Position numbers and translations under genes: made by a program. Positions 44,917-54,229 of a stretch of DNA of 64,000 nucleotides are shown piece after piece. The stretch's first letter is position 1. Every line of letters starts with the position of its first letter. The notes under the pieces are model-generated. The model searched no databases and was not told the origin of the DNA. It worked only from the letters and a program-made list of their open reading frames with translations. The stretch covers positions 101,496 through 165,495 of the forward strand of contig JAFDVL010000108.1 in NCBI GenBank assembly GCA_018268995.1, given 5' to 3'. This stretch comes from Acidobacteriota bacterium. GTDB lineage: Bacteria; Acidobacteriota; Blastocatellia; RBC074.

Positions 44917-46296
44917 TCATTTCAGTTTCTTCTTCACTTTCGCCGGAACGCCTGCGACCAACGAATCTTCCGGTACATCTTCAATAATCACTGAACCTGC
45001 GCCGGAGACTGCGCCGCGTCCGACTTTCACAGGCGCAACCAGCATCGTGTCCGAGCCAATTTTGACGTCGTCTTCAATGATGGTTTGGTGTTTGTTTTTG
45101 CCGTCGTAATTGCAGGTCACGGTTGCTGCGCCAATGTTGACACGGTCGCCAATCGTCGCATCGCCCAAATAGGTCAGGTGCATGGACTTGGATTTGCGAC
45201 CGAGCTTTGACTTTTTGAGTTCGACGAAATTGCCAACGACGGCGGAATCATCCAGAACAGCGTGCATTCGTAAACGCGCGAACGGCCCGACAGTGTTGTT
45301 CGCGGTGAGCTTACTATCCTCCAAAACACACGAGTTGTTGACGGTGCAATTGTCGCCGATTTCGACGTTGGTCAAATGCGACCACGAATGAATTTCACAG
45401 TTGCTGCCGATGTGCGAACGGCCTTCAATGATGACTTGCGGGTGAATTGTTGTGTCGCGTCCGATCTCGACATCTACGTCAATGTAGGTCGAATCGGGAT
45501 CAACGATGGTCACGCCGTCAGCCATCAGTTTTTGCAGGATTTCGCCGCGTAGCTTTTTCCAGCCAAGTGCTATTTCAGCCCGATTATTGAATCCCTGCAA
45601 TTCCATGTAATCGTCGTGCAAGACAGTTCCTACGGATTTCCCGTCAGCGCGCAAAATCTCTGGTACGTCGGTCAGGTAATATTCGCCCTGCGCATTATGC
45701 GTCGTCAGGCGATCCAGCGCGGGCAACAAGGTTTGAATGTCGAAGCAATAAAAGCCGGGATTTACTTCTTTGATTTGTTTTTGTTCCGGCGTGCAATCCT
45801 TGTCTTCGACGATTTTGACGAATTGGTTTTCGCTGTCGCGAATAATCCGACCATACGCGGGCGGAATTTCCATTTTGATCGTGATGAGCGTCGCGGCATG
45901 CTGCCCGGATTCGTGCTCTGCGATTAGTTTTCTCAGCGTGTCTGCTTTGACCAGCGGTGCATCGCCATAGCTGACAATCAATGATCCCCTGGCATTTTTC
46001 AGCACTTCGCGGGCGCACATTACCGCGTGCCCTGTGCCGCGTTGCTCGGTTTGCATTACAAAAACAAGACGTTCAGCCATTTCGGGCGGCAGGGAAGCGC
46101 GAGCGGCGGCCTCAACCTTTTCTGCCTGATGGCCGATGACGACGATAATTTTTTCGGGATTCAAGACGGAAGCGGAGCGCACCACATGCGCGATCAACGG
46201 TTGTCCGCCCAGTTTATGCAAGACTTTGGCCTGGTCGCTTTTCATGCGGGTGCCAAGACCAGCAGCTAAAATCAAAACGTTGGTTGTGTTACTCAC
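44917..46296 (-). CDS. glmU: Bifunctional UDP-GlcNAc pyrophosphorylase / GlcN-1-P acetyltransferase
   Basis: The start is GTG (46296) with GAGG about 8 nt upstream. The 459-residue protein has the uridylyltransferase domain with LILAAGLGTRMKSDQAKVLH at its start, QTEQRGTGHAV and VSYGDAPLV, followed by a left-handed beta-helix (from about residue 250; hexapeptide repeats such as IGRDTTIHPQVIIEG). The acetyltransferase part ends with CNYDGKNKHQTIIEDDVKIGSDTMLVAPVKVG. It completes UDP-GlcNAc synthesis downstream of GlmS. It lies between yvcK and glmS. Confidence 0.97.
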   Translation of the reverse strand: MSNTTNVLILAAGLGTRMKSDQAKVLHKLGGQPLIAHVVRSASVLNPEKIIVVIGHQAEKVEAAARASLPPEMAERLVFVMQTEQRGTGHAVMCAREVLKNARGSLIVSYGDAPLVKADTLRKLIAEHESGQHAATLITIKMEIPPAYGRIIRDSENQFVKIVEDKDCTPEQKQIKEVNPGFYCFDIQTLLPALDRLTTHNAQGEYYLTDVPEILRADGKSVGTVLHDDYMELQGFNNRAEIALGWKKLRGEILQKLMADGVTIVDPDSTYIDVDVEIGRDTTIHPQVIIEGRSHIGSNCEIHSWSHLTNVEIGDNCTVNNSCVLEDSKLTANNTVGPFARLRMHAVLDDSAVVGNFVELKKSKLGRKSKSMHLTYLGDATIGDRVNIGAATVTCNYDGKNKHQTIIEDDVKIGSDTMLVAPVKVGRGAVSGAGSVIIEDVPEDSLVAGVPAKVKKKLK

Positions 46297-46348
46297 GAGT
46301 TAATCCTCTGAAACAAAGATGTGGGGGCGATGGGGAAGAATGTCGCAA

Positions 46349-47461
46349 TCAGGCATTATAGTAAATTTCAAAAATTGCGCGAGCCAAATTTGCCGGATTA
46401 TGGCGCACGAAACGTGCCTCTGAAGCCAATGGTTTACAAACAAATCTAACATCACCAAAGGCGAAAAGGGAATGGTTCGGGGGGGCTAAAGCAACTGCCT
46501 CTTCTTCAGCATACAGCGCCTGCATTTCTGAAGAGATCGGTGTTGAATTGAAAACAGCGTAATCCAATTTTAGCGTAGGGCAAACGCGCAATAGTTCTGA
46601 AACGTGGTCTGCGGCTGAAAACTCGTCGGTCTCATCTGCTTCGGTCATAATGTTGCAGATGTAAATCTTTTTCGCCTTTGATTGGCTGATGGCTTCGGCA
46701 AGTCCTGGAATCAACAGGTTGGGCATAACGCTGGTAAATAGCGAACCGGGGCCGAGTGTAATTAAATCTGCGGCCAGAATGGCTTCTATCGCTTGTGGCA
46801 AGGCGCGGGCTGTGGCGGGCGTGACCGCCAAATTGCGAATCGGCAGGCCGCGTGCTGCGCTCAAGGCTTTAATTGCACGTTGCCCATAGGCCATTTGATT
46901 TCCGATTCGCGCTTCCAGATCAACCGAATCCAAAGTCGAAGGGAGCACGCGTGCCGCACAACCCAGCAAGGCGCTGGCTTGATCCAAGGCATCCAGAAAA
47001 TTGTCATTCATTTGCGCGAGCGCAACGATAATTAAATTTCCCAGCGAATGTCCGCCGAGGGAGCCTTTGCCTGTGAAGCGATGCCGGAAAAGGTTTTTCA
47101 AAAAGCGATCATCGCGTGCTAATGCCACCAGACAGTTGCGAATATCTCCCGGCGGCAAAACACCAAATTCTGAGCGCAATCGCCCGGAGCTTTTCCCGTC
47201 ATCGGTGACTGTCACAATCGCATTCAACGAAAGCTCAACGTGATTGAAGGGTAAATCCGATTGCAACCGAATTGCGGGGCAGAGCGGATCGGTGGCGCGT
47301 TGTCCGGCATTCAAGTATGGCTTGAGTCCTGTCAGCAAAGTGGATAAACCCGTTCCACCACCAATGGCGACGAGGTTTAAGGGAGTGCTCACAGGTTGCA
47401 TATGGGTTTGAGGTTTGGATTTGAGAACAGGCATATCGTTCTCAAACCTCAAATCGTTCAT
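46349..47461 (-). CDS. yvcK: YvcK/GlmR-type CofD-fold protein
   Basis: The ATG at 47461 overlaps the ferredoxin stop by 4 bp (ATGA), which fixes the start. The 370-residue protein has the YvcK/CofD nucleotide-sugar-binding fold: LVAIGGGTGLSTLLTGLKPY, TVTDDGKSSGRLRSEFGVLPPGDIRNCLVALA and LITLGPGSLFTSVMPNLLIPGLAEAI. In Firmicutes this protein (GlmR) binds UDP-GlcNAc and stimulates GlmS. Here it lies 52 bp upstream of glmU and in the same transcription unit as glmS. Cytosolic. Confidence 0.93.
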   Translation of the reverse strand: MNDLRFENDMPVLKSKPQTHMQPVSTPLNLVAIGGGTGLSTLLTGLKPYLNAGQRATDPLCPAIRLQSDLPFNHVELSLNAIVTVTDDGKSSGRLRSEFGVLPPGDIRNCLVALARDDRFLKNLFRHRFTGKGSLGGHSLGNLIIVALAQMNDNFLDALDQASALLGCAARVLPSTLDSVDLEARIGNQMAYGQRAIKALSAARGLPIRNLAVTPATARALPQAIEAILAADLITLGPGSLFTSVMPNLLIPGLAEAISQSKAKKIYICNIMTEADETDEFSAADHVSELLRVCPTLKLDYAVFNSTPISSEMQALYAEEEAVALAPPNHSLFAFGDVRFVCKPLASEARFVRHNPANLARAIFEIYYNA

Positions 47462-47817
47462 TTCAGGGTATTTTTGTGTTCGCAGCTTTCTGAATTTATA
47501 CACGCATCGCGCATTTGTAATCGCGCTACCGGAATGCCGTTGATCAAGTGCGATTCCACAATTTCAGGAATGTCTGCCTCTGTAACACCACCGTACCAGA
47601 TTGATTCAGGGTAGATCACGATGGTTGGGCCATGTTCGCATTGATCCAAACATCCCGCTTTATTCGCGCGAATCGTTCCTTTGAGTCCGCGCTTTGCCAA
47701 TTCCTGTTTGAAACGTAATTGTAATTGTCCTAATCCGTTCGGATCACAACACCCACGCGGGTTTTCCGGCGGACGTTGATTGGTGCAGATGAAAATATGA
47801 TGCTCAAATTTCGGCAT
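47458..47817 (-). CDS. Thioredoxin-like [2Fe-2S] ferredoxin
   Basis: The 119-residue protein begins HHIFICTNQRPPENPRGCCDPNG, with ligands C11, C23 (or C24), C56 and C60 in KAGCLDQCEHGP. This is the Shethna/Aquifex-type ferredoxin fold used in NuoE-like domains. A long C-terminal tail contains two further cysteines. The electron-transfer partner is unknown. Its stop overlaps the yvcK start. Confidence 0.92.
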   Translation of the reverse strand: MPKFEHHIFICTNQRPPENPRGCCDPNGLGQLQLRFKQELAKRGLKGTIRANKAGCLDQCEHGPTIVIYPESIWYGGVTEADIPEIVESHLINGIPVARLQMRDACINSESCEHKNTLK

Positions 47818-48171
47818 TGCTGAAAATACGTTAAAGCTCGTGGGGGCTAGTGATCTTGAAGACGCGACAGTGTGCCTTAGCCCCAGCCTGAGGTCAAGCC
47901 CTCGCCCTCTCTGGGATTTCCGGTTTCTACAGATTGTTGAAAACCACTTGTTTTCTGCTTTATTAGCTCAAAATAATTAATCAAAGGCAAACATTGGCCT
48001 CCAACTCGCAACTAAAGGGTCGCTTTATTTGGCTGAGATTAGCTTAGGCTGAGGGATGAATTAATAGGTTTGACACAAATCTTCGACAAAGAAGAAACAC
48101 TCGCTCGCTATCATCAAGCCAAAAGCGGTTAACATTTCTAACAATTTGGGTTTACTGAGGGGGAGCGAATT
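47818..48171. other. Divergent intergenic interval without a recognised element
   Basis: The stretch separates the ferredoxin gene (minus) from a small ORF (plus). A TTGACA word occurs near 48093, but no -10 element is at the right distance. I see no gene or repeat here. Confidence 0.4.
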
Positions 48172-48435
48172 ATGCAATTAACGGTTTCAAGTGAGACGCT
48201 ACGGAAAGTAAATAACTTACCAGATGCAAAGCGCGCCAAGGTCATTAGCATCGTGAAGCGCCATTTGCGCGCCTGTGCAAAAAATGGATGTCCGTTGGAA
48301 AGTCTGGATCGGGTTTATTTGGAAGCAATGGAAGTTGCTGAGATGGAAATGAAATTTCCGGAACCTGAGAAAAAGTTTTTCCGGGAATGGGAAGCACGCC
48401 ATTATGACCAATACATCAGCCCGAAAGCGGCGTAA
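48172..48435 (+). CDS. Small hypothetical protein
   Basis: The 87-residue protein starts with a good GGGGAG site 6 nt before the ATG and ends just before a strong terminator, so it looks like an expressed single gene. It is charged and largely helical (RAKVISIVKRHLRACAKNGCPLESLDRVYLEAMEVAEMEMKF), with two cysteines. No family is recognised. Confidence 0.65.
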   Translation: MQLTVSSETLRKVNNLPDAKRAKVISIVKRHLRACAKNGCPLESLDRVYLEAMEVAEMEMKFPEPEKKFFREWEARHYDQYISPKAA

Positions 48436-48467
48436 AAATTTGGGTGAGGAATAGCCTCCTGTTAGAA

Positions 48468-48501
48468 AAGGGATGTCACTTCTGGCATCCCTTATTTTTT
48501 T
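48468..48501 (+). terminator. Intrinsic terminator after the small ORF
   Basis: AAGGGATGTCA-CTTC-TGGCATCCCTT forms an 11-bp stem with one G-U pair and a 4-nt loop, followed by ATTTTTTT. Confidence 0.88.
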
Positions 48502-48516
48502 CTCATCGTTCCCGGT

Positions 48517-48546
48517 TCGACAATCTGCTGACCGCTCGGCTATAAT
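48517..48546 (+). promoter_or_regulatory. Sigma-70-type promoter of the TIGR03437-domain protein gene
   Basis: TCGACA (48517-48522), an 18-nt spacer and TATAAT (48541-48546) precede the likely start codon by about 130 nt. Confidence 0.65.
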
Positions 48547-48674
48547 TCCCGCCTTTGTCGCAATCAGTTCTCGTATCTTGCCTGTATCGTTGCCTGAAAA
48601 GGGCGCGAACATTCTTTTCGCAGGCTCTCGCACTGCACGTTGCAGGGCATAGTTCTCAGAGGAGTCATATCCAA

Positions 48675-50963
48675 GTGAAAGCTTTCTTTCGTTTCTTCGT
48701 AACCTCAGCAGTTGTTTGTTTTCTCGGCGCGTATCTTTCATCACAAGCACAATATGTGCAAACCAGTGATGAGGTTTCAATTCTTCAGGCCACAAATATT
48801 ACTGATACGCCCGCCAGCCCCGTACGCGGCGTTAGCGATGACGGAAAACGTGTGGTCTTTGAATCCGCCGCCGATATTACAGGTGGAAACCCCGATCTGA
48901 ATTTGGAAGTTTTCGTCTACGAAGTTGATAAACGCACATTTATTCAAGTTACCAACACTCAACACGTTTACGATCCGGCAGATGCTGACAAGCCTTTCAA
49001 TCAGCGCAGAATTCTGATTTCAGTTTCAGCAAACAACGCGGCGATCAGCGGCGATGGCACGCGAATCGTGTTTTCCTCAAATAGCGGCACTTTGATTCCC
49101 GGCGATGCCGGAAAAAATGATGATGGGAATCAGGAAATCTTTTTAGCCACGCTCCCTTTGAATGCCACCAGCGCCTCTTTTCAGCGCATCACGACGACGG
49201 CGGCCTCTACTGTTGCCAGCGGCCCCACGGAAGTTTTTGATAATTACAATCCAACCATCAATTTTAATGGTTCGTTGATCGCCTTCGTGACAAATCGCAA
49301 GGAATTGCCCGGCGTGACAAATCCAGATGGGATTGGGCAGATTGTGATTTACAACACCAATATCAGGCAGTTCACGCAGGTTACGAACAAGAATGAAGCG
49401 GATGGTACTTCAGGTTTCAGCTTCAAAGCCTTCAACAATAATCCTCAATTGAGTGGCAATGGCAATGTTCTGGTGTTTATTTCCGGGTTTAATCTTGCGC
49501 CTACTGCGTCAGTCAACAACTCGGATTTGAATGGTGAAATCTTCCTGTATGATGTGGTGGCGAAAACCACTACTCAGCTCACCAATACAACGGGTTTTGC
49601 TGGATTTCCAGCTTCACTTAGTCAAGACTTTCAAGGGAATATTATCTTAACGCCTAGCCAGCCGATAAATATTTTCAACCAAAATACGAAGCGACTGAGT
49701 AATGATGGAAACCTTCTGGTGTTTGAATCTGCGGGTGATTTTGACTCTGGCAAAAACACTGACAAGACCCGCGAGGTTTTTCTCTACAATCGCGCCACGA
49801 ACAAGTTCACGCAACTTACGACTAACGCTACATTATCAAGCAGCCCTAAATCAGAAGATTTAGCCAAGATAGATTTTAACTTCACGCCCGGCATTAGCCC
49901 TGATGGAAAGTTCGTTTTCCTTTCTTCAATTTTGAATATTGTACCTGTTGCTTCGGGCGGAACCAGTAACGCTGCGACGGATAATGCTGACGGCAGCCGC
50001 GAAATCTTTCGGTATGACGTCACGGCGGCGAAGTTCCGGCAAATCACATACACTCCGCAATCGGTGCGTGTGCTGGATCAACGCGAGGCTTTGTTATTTG
50101 CGAATTCAAATGCTTCTGGCTCAAGCATTTTCTTTACAGATGATGTGAATTTATTAGGAACAAATGCAGATACTTCGTTTGAAATTTATCGCGCAATTGT
50201 TCGCCCGGTCACCCAAACCAATGATTTCGTCCCGGCTTTGGTAAATGCGGCTAGTTTTGCTTCTCCTGACAGCACAACTCCCGCGAGTAATCCTGCCGCA
50301 CCCGGCTCAATCGCGAGTATTTTTGGGACGAAACTTGCTGATTCTCAAGCCAGCACCATAAGGTCTGATCTGGATTACGAATTGAATGGTGTCAGTGTAG
50401 CGATTGCAGGAATTGCGGCGCGGCTGGTTTTTGTTTCGCCAACCCAAATCAACTTTATTATCCCCGAAGGGTTTTTGGCCGCTGACGGAGTTGAGTTTAT
50501 TGTGAATAACAAGGGCGTTGCCTCCAAGGGGAAATTCAAAGTGCTTGCCAGCTCTCCGGGAATTTTCACTATCACTCAGGATGGAAAAGGTTCTGCTGCG
50601 GTGGCCTGTCAGGTGGTTACCAAAGATGCCAGCGGTACAGTTATCGGCACCACCTATCCGCCGCCGCCTTGTACGGTGAGTAAAGATTTACAGGAAAGTT
50701 ATCTCTTGCTGTTTGGGACAGGAATTCGGTTTGCGGATTTGGCTTCGGTAAGTGTAACTCTCATCAAGGCTGATAATACAACTCAGGATTACGTTCCAGT
50801 CTATGCGGGAAGCCAGAATCAGTTTCCTGGTCTGGATCAGGTGAACCTGCTTTTGCCTGCTGATTTTCCGACAGGAACGGTGAAGCTCAAAATCAAGGCT
50901 ACCAGTGGAGGAACCACAGTCGAAAGTAATGTGTTTGAGGTTGTTGTGCTCGCCGCTCAATAG
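48675..50963 (+). CDS. Secreted TolB-like propeller protein with acidobacterial TIGR03437 C-terminal domain
   Basis: The GTG at 48675 (GAGGAG about 10 nt upstream) gives a signal peptide (FFRFFVTSAVVCFLGAYLSSQAQ); the earlier frame from 48555 lacks one. Several PD40/TolB-type strands follow, each with a DGKRVVFESAAD or DGTRIVFSSNSGT pattern and ending in a FLYDVVAKTTTQLTN-like strand (about 30-480). The last 230 residues (VNAASFASPDSTTPASNPAAPGSIASIFG; FVSPTQINFIIPE) match the TIGR03437 module found in large secreted acidobacterial proteins. It is extracellular or periplasmic, with no known activity. Confidence 0.88.
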   Translation: MKAFFRFFVTSAVVCFLGAYLSSQAQYVQTSDEVSILQATNITDTPASPVRGVSDDGKRVVFESAADITGGNPDLNLEVFVYEVDKRTFIQVTNTQHVYDPADADKPFNQRRILISVSANNAAISGDGTRIVFSSNSGTLIPGDAGKNDDGNQEIFLATLPLNATSASFQRITTTAASTVASGPTEVFDNYNPTINFNGSLIAFVTNRKELPGVTNPDGIGQIVIYNTNIRQFTQVTNKNEADGTSGFSFKAFNNNPQLSGNGNVLVFISGFNLAPTASVNNSDLNGEIFLYDVVAKTTTQLTNTTGFAGFPASLSQDFQGNIILTPSQPINIFNQNTKRLSNDGNLLVFESAGDFDSGKNTDKTREVFLYNRATNKFTQLTTNATLSSSPKSEDLAKIDFNFTPGISPDGKFVFLSSILNIVPVASGGTSNAATDNADGSREIFRYDVTAAKFRQITYTPQSVRVLDQREALLFANSNASGSSIFFTDDVNLLGTNADTSFEIYRAIVRPVTQTNDFVPALVNAASFASPDSTTPASNPAAPGSIASIFGTKLADSQASTIRSDLDYELNGVSVAIAGIAARLVFVSPTQINFIIPEGFLAADGVEFIVNNKGVASKGKFKVLASSPGIFTITQDGKGSAAVACQVVTKDASGTVIGTTYPPPPCTVSKDLQESYLLLFGTGIRFADLASVSVTLIKADNTTQDYVPVYAGSQNQFPGLDQVNLLLPADFPTGTVKLKIKATSGGTTVESNVFEVVVLAAQ

Positions 50964-50989
50964 ACGTTAGCGACCAAAGAAGGCAATGG

Positions 50990-51024
50990 AAAAGGGAACG
51001 CGTGGAGAGGGTGTTCCCTTTTTT
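50990..51024 (+). terminator. Intrinsic terminator after the TIGR03437-domain gene
   Basis: AAAAGGGAAC (50990-50999) pairs with GTTCCCTTTT (51013-51022) and runs into a T-tract. Confidence 0.88.
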
Positions 51025-51153
51025 CTTGGACGTGACTTAAGGTAGATTTAAGGCTGCATTAACAGGAACTTGACCGAAGACAATTATCTTTTCCGCATGC
51101 AAGGCACAGTCAGCAGTATCTTAAACAATTCACCCTCTTTTCTACTTACAATT

Positions 51154-51858
51154 ATGAAGCCGCATATTCTGATTATCGAAGATGATCCCGATATTGCTGA
51201 AAGCATTCGTTACAATGTCGAACGCGCAGGCAATTACACGGCGCAGGTTGCGCTCAGCGGCGAAGACGGCTGGAGCGTTTTACAGCGGCGCGAAAACCCG
51301 GAACCATCTCTTGTAATTCTGGATTTACATTTACCCGGCATCAATGGCTTTGAGCTTTGTCGCCGCGTGCGTAATGAGGAACGCCTCAAAAAGCTGCCGA
51401 TCATTATGCTGACGGCAATGGCGGATGAAAACGACAAAGTCCGTGGTTTGGAAGCTGGCGCAGATGACTATGTAACCAAACCTTTCAGTGTGCGTGAATT
51501 AGTTGCCCGAATGCGAGCGGCATTGCGACGCACTGGCTATGAAGAAGAAGAAAAAAGCTATTACGACGATGGGCACCTGAAGATTGATTACCATGGTTTC
51601 ACGGTTATCTGCGAGGGCAAGGAAGTAAAATTAACCCGCAAAGAGTTTGCACTTTTAGCGATTCTCTCACGAAATCAGGGGCGAGTTGTACCTCGCGAAA
51701 GATTATTAGATCACGTCTGGGGACTCGAATATTATGGAGAGGCCCGCACGTTGGATGTTCACATGAGTGGGTTACGGCGCAAATTGAGTGGTTGCGGCGA
51801 TTCTATCGAAACCGTCATTGGCATTGGCTACCGTTTTCGCGCGCGCACTGAGGTCTAA
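51154..51858 (+). CDS. OmpR/PhoB-family response regulator
   Basis: The ATG at 51154 gives MKPHILIIEDDPDIAES; a longer frame from 51070 adds 28 unlikely residues. The receiver domain has the acidic pair at D10/D11, phospho-acceptor D57 (LDLHLPG) and the switch lysine in YVTKPF. A winged-helix DNA-binding domain follows (VKLTRKEFALLAILSRNQGRVVPRERLLDHVWG; TLDVHMSGLRRKL). No histidine kinase is encoded nearby, so it is an orphan within this window. It precedes the flagellin gene by 284 bp; a regulatory link is possible but unproven. Confidence 0.9.
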   Translation: MKPHILIIEDDPDIAESIRYNVERAGNYTAQVALSGEDGWSVLQRRENPEPSLVILDLHLPGINGFELCRRVRNEERLKKLPIIMLTAMADENDKVRGLEAGADDYVTKPFSVRELVARMRAALRRTGYEEEEKSYYDDGHLKIDYHGFTVICEGKEVKLTRKEFALLAILSRNQGRVVPRERLLDHVWGLEYYGEARTLDVHMSGLRRKLSGCGDSIETVIGIGYRFRARTEV

Positions 51859-52024
51859 AACTCGGCGGAAGCCTAACTGTAAAGGTGATCGTGGATCGTC
51901 ATCTCGGTTCGCTTTTGTCAGATGCTTTATCTCGTTGCTTCACTAATCCGCCTCGCCAAAGAGTCATCTCACCGCCTATTTTCTTAATCCCTGCAATAAA
52001 TTAATTCCTCCTACACTTTTTTTC

Positions 52025-52052
52025 TCAAGTTTTCCCCACCTTCGTTCGATAA
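52025..52052 (+). promoter_or_regulatory. Sigma-28 (FliA)-like promoter of flagellin
   Basis: TCAAGTTT (52025-52032) and TTCGATAA (52045-52052) match the FliA consensus TAAAGTTT / GCCGATAA at 7 and 6 of 8 positions, with a 12-nt spacer (11 is usual). The flagellin ATG lies about 85 nt further on. Confidence 0.65.
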
Positions 52053-52142
52053 GTACCCACGAGAGGAAAGGATTTCCTCAAGTCTTTTTAACTACCGCCA
52101 AAGCAAGGATGCTGCGGCTCTTAACGTTCACGGAGGAACATT

Positions 52143-53651
52143 ATGTCAATTTCACTTATCAACAACCTCGGTTCACTTGCATCCCAGAGCCGTTTAAATG
52201 CAACCGGTGCCAAGTTGAATACGACCATTCAACGTCTCTCATCCGGTTTACGCATTAACAGTTCAGGCGATGACGCAGCCGGGTTGTCAATCGCCAACAA
52301 GTACCGCAGTGACGTTGCTATTCTGACCCAGGGCGTCCGCAATGCCAATGACGGTATCTCGACGCTGCAAATCATTGACGGCGGTCTGAACACGATCTCC
52401 AACTTGCTGGACCGTGCGGCCACACTGTCAGCGCAATCTGCTTCTGACACCTTCACTGGAAGCCGTGACATTCTGCAATCCGAATTCAGCAACATCCTGA
52501 GTGAAATCACGCGCCAGGCTGAGAACATTGGCTTGGTTAGTGGTGGCACAAATAACGTCGCGTTGACCACCGTGATCGGTGGTGGCAGCGACACGTTTGC
52601 TACATCTGGTGGTAATAACGGCGTCCAGGTTGACCTTTCAGGTTCGACCAATCGTGTGGATTCCACGAGCCTGGGCCTTAATTCATTGGACATCGGTGCA
52701 ACCAGTGGTACAGTGACTGCTTCAAGTGGTATTGATTTTACCTCCACAACTGCAACGTTAACCGCAAATGAAACACTGACCTTTCAGTATGTCGGTGCTA
52801 CCGGTACGTTGACCACTGCCACAGTCGCTTTGACAGCTGGTCAAACGGCCAATTCAGCACTGGCACAGTTACAGGCTGACACAAATCTACAAGCTGCGGG
52901 GATCACCGCAGACGTTGATAGTTCGGGGGATCTTCAATTCTCCAGTTCCAATTTCTTCACGGTCGTTTCCAGCACAGCTGCTGCGAGCCAAACTGGTATT
53001 GGCCAAACTGTCCAAGTTACCAGTGCTGCCGATAGCACCACACTGACGGGGCTTTCCGCTTCAGCGGCTGGCGCGCAAAATCTGGACTTTACGATTGGAG
53101 ATAGCGGAACGATCAATCAGGTTTCTGTGACCAGCTCGACTGCTTCGACCGCCTCAGCGGCAGCCATCGTCACAGCCATCAACAACAGCTCGGTACTGCG
53201 TGATGCAGGCGTTTTCGCCATCAACACGACTGGTTCGACTGTGAAGGTTGTTTCGACACAGAGCGCATTTGCCTTAACGGCTGAAAACAACGCAACGACG
53301 GGCAATAATAATGCCGTTGCGGCGGGTTCCAAGACCATCACCGATGGCACTGGAACGGGTGGTGCAGACGGTGCTAAAGCTGCACTGGACGCGATTTCAG
53401 ATGCAATCACTACGCTCAGTACAGTACAAGGTATCGTTGGTTCAGGCCAAAATCGTTTGCAACAAGCAATTGACCTGGCCACCTCACAGATCAACAACTT
53501 CCAGGCAGCGGATTCTCGGATTCGTGATGCGGATGTCTCGGCAGAAGCTTCCAACTTGGCTCGTCTGAGTGTGTTGCAGCAAGCCGGCGTCGCCGCCTTG
53601 GCACAGGCCAACCAGGCCAGCCAAGCCGTACTTTCACTCCTCCGAGGATAG
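52143..53651 (+). CDS. fliC: Flagellin
   Basis: The 502-residue protein has the conserved D0/D1 N-terminus (MSISLINNLGSLASQSRLNATGAKLNTTIQRLSSGLRINSSGDDAAGLSIANKYRSD). Its C-terminus is complementary (IRDADVSAEASNLARLSVLQQAGVAALAQANQASQAVLSLLRG). Between them is a Ser/Thr/Ala/Gly-rich D2/D3 region (about 140-400) with no cysteine, exactly the kind of surface that is O-glycosylated in other flagellins. GGAGG lies 6 nt before the ATG. It is exported through the flagellar type III system and polymerises as the filament. Confidence 0.97.
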   Translation: MSISLINNLGSLASQSRLNATGAKLNTTIQRLSSGLRINSSGDDAAGLSIANKYRSDVAILTQGVRNANDGISTLQIIDGGLNTISNLLDRAATLSAQSASDTFTGSRDILQSEFSNILSEITRQAENIGLVSGGTNNVALTTVIGGGSDTFATSGGNNGVQVDLSGSTNRVDSTSLGLNSLDIGATSGTVTASSGIDFTSTTATLTANETLTFQYVGATGTLTTATVALTAGQTANSALAQLQADTNLQAAGITADVDSSGDLQFSSSNFFTVVSSTAAASQTGIGQTVQVTSAADSTTLTGLSASAAGAQNLDFTIGDSGTINQVSVTSSTASTASAAAIVTAINNSSVLRDAGVFAINTTGSTVKVVSTQSAFALTAENNATTGNNNAVAAGSKTITDGTGTGGADGAKAALDAISDAITTLSTVQGIVGSGQNRLQQAIDLATSQINNFQAADSRIRDADVSAEASNLARLSVLQQAGVAALAQANQASQAVLSLLRG

Positions 53652-53695
53652 TTGAAAGTCGTACGGGCTAACGGCTTAAGTGTCGCAAACGCGAT

Positions 53696-53725
53696 AGGCG
53701 GGCTATTCGCAAGGATAGCTCGCCT
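53696..53725 (+). terminator. Terminator-like hairpin after fliC
   Basis: AGGCGGGCTAT (53696-53706) pairs with ATAGCTCGCCT (53715-53725) with one G-U, followed by only TTTAAG. It is probably a partial terminator that sets flagellin above the downstream genes. Confidence 0.6.
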
Positions 53726-53759
53726 TTAAGCCATCCAGTCGTTTATCTGTGGAGGCAAA

Positions 53760-54137
53760 ATGCAAGTCGAATCCTATTCAATCCGATCAGCGCTTCCTTC
53801 GACGCCTGCTGTGGCGTCGGGCAGTAAATCGGCCATTTCAGGAGCAGACGGCGCGTCGTTGCCGGATGTGCCAGTGGCCGGGCAGGGAGGCGAAACTCAA
53901 GCCGCTCCTGCGCCAGATGGCAAACTGGAAAAAGTGATTGATTCTATTCAGGAAGCTGTAAAAAGCTCGAATATTTCCCTGGAGTTTAGCCGGGATGAGG
54001 ATTCTGGCAGTATCGTGATCAAGCTGGTAGATCAAACTTCCGGCGAAGCGGTGCAGCAGATTCCGTCCAAAGCAGTGCTACATTTAGCTGCGGTACTTGG
54101 CAAACTGCAAGGGCAAATTTTTGACCGAAAAGCCTGA
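53760..54137 (+). CDS. flaG: FlaG-family flagellar protein
   Basis: The 125-residue protein has a low-complexity N-terminal half and a C-terminal FlaG domain (NISLEFSRDEDSGSIVIKLVDQTSGEAVQQIPSKAVLHLAAVLGKL). FlaG influences filament length in other bacteria. GGAGG stands 5 nt before the ATG. Its position between fliC and fliD is the usual one. Confidence 0.9.
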   Translation: MQVESYSIRSALPSTPAVASGSKSAISGADGASLPDVPVAGQGGETQAAPAPDGKLEKVIDSIQEAVKSSNISLEFSRDEDSGSIVIKLVDQTSGEAVQQIPSKAVLHLAAVLGKLQGQIFDRKA

Positions 54138-54229
54138 TTCGCTTTAGGCAATCAGTCCAATCTGACCAAAGGATTACCGTTGCCCCGGCGCACCATCCTT
54201 CTTCTATCGTTTGCACGGAGACATAGTTC

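Noticed and set aside
48061..48171. TTGACA near 48093 as promoter of the small ORF
   Set aside because: No -10 hexamer at a 16-18-nt distance.
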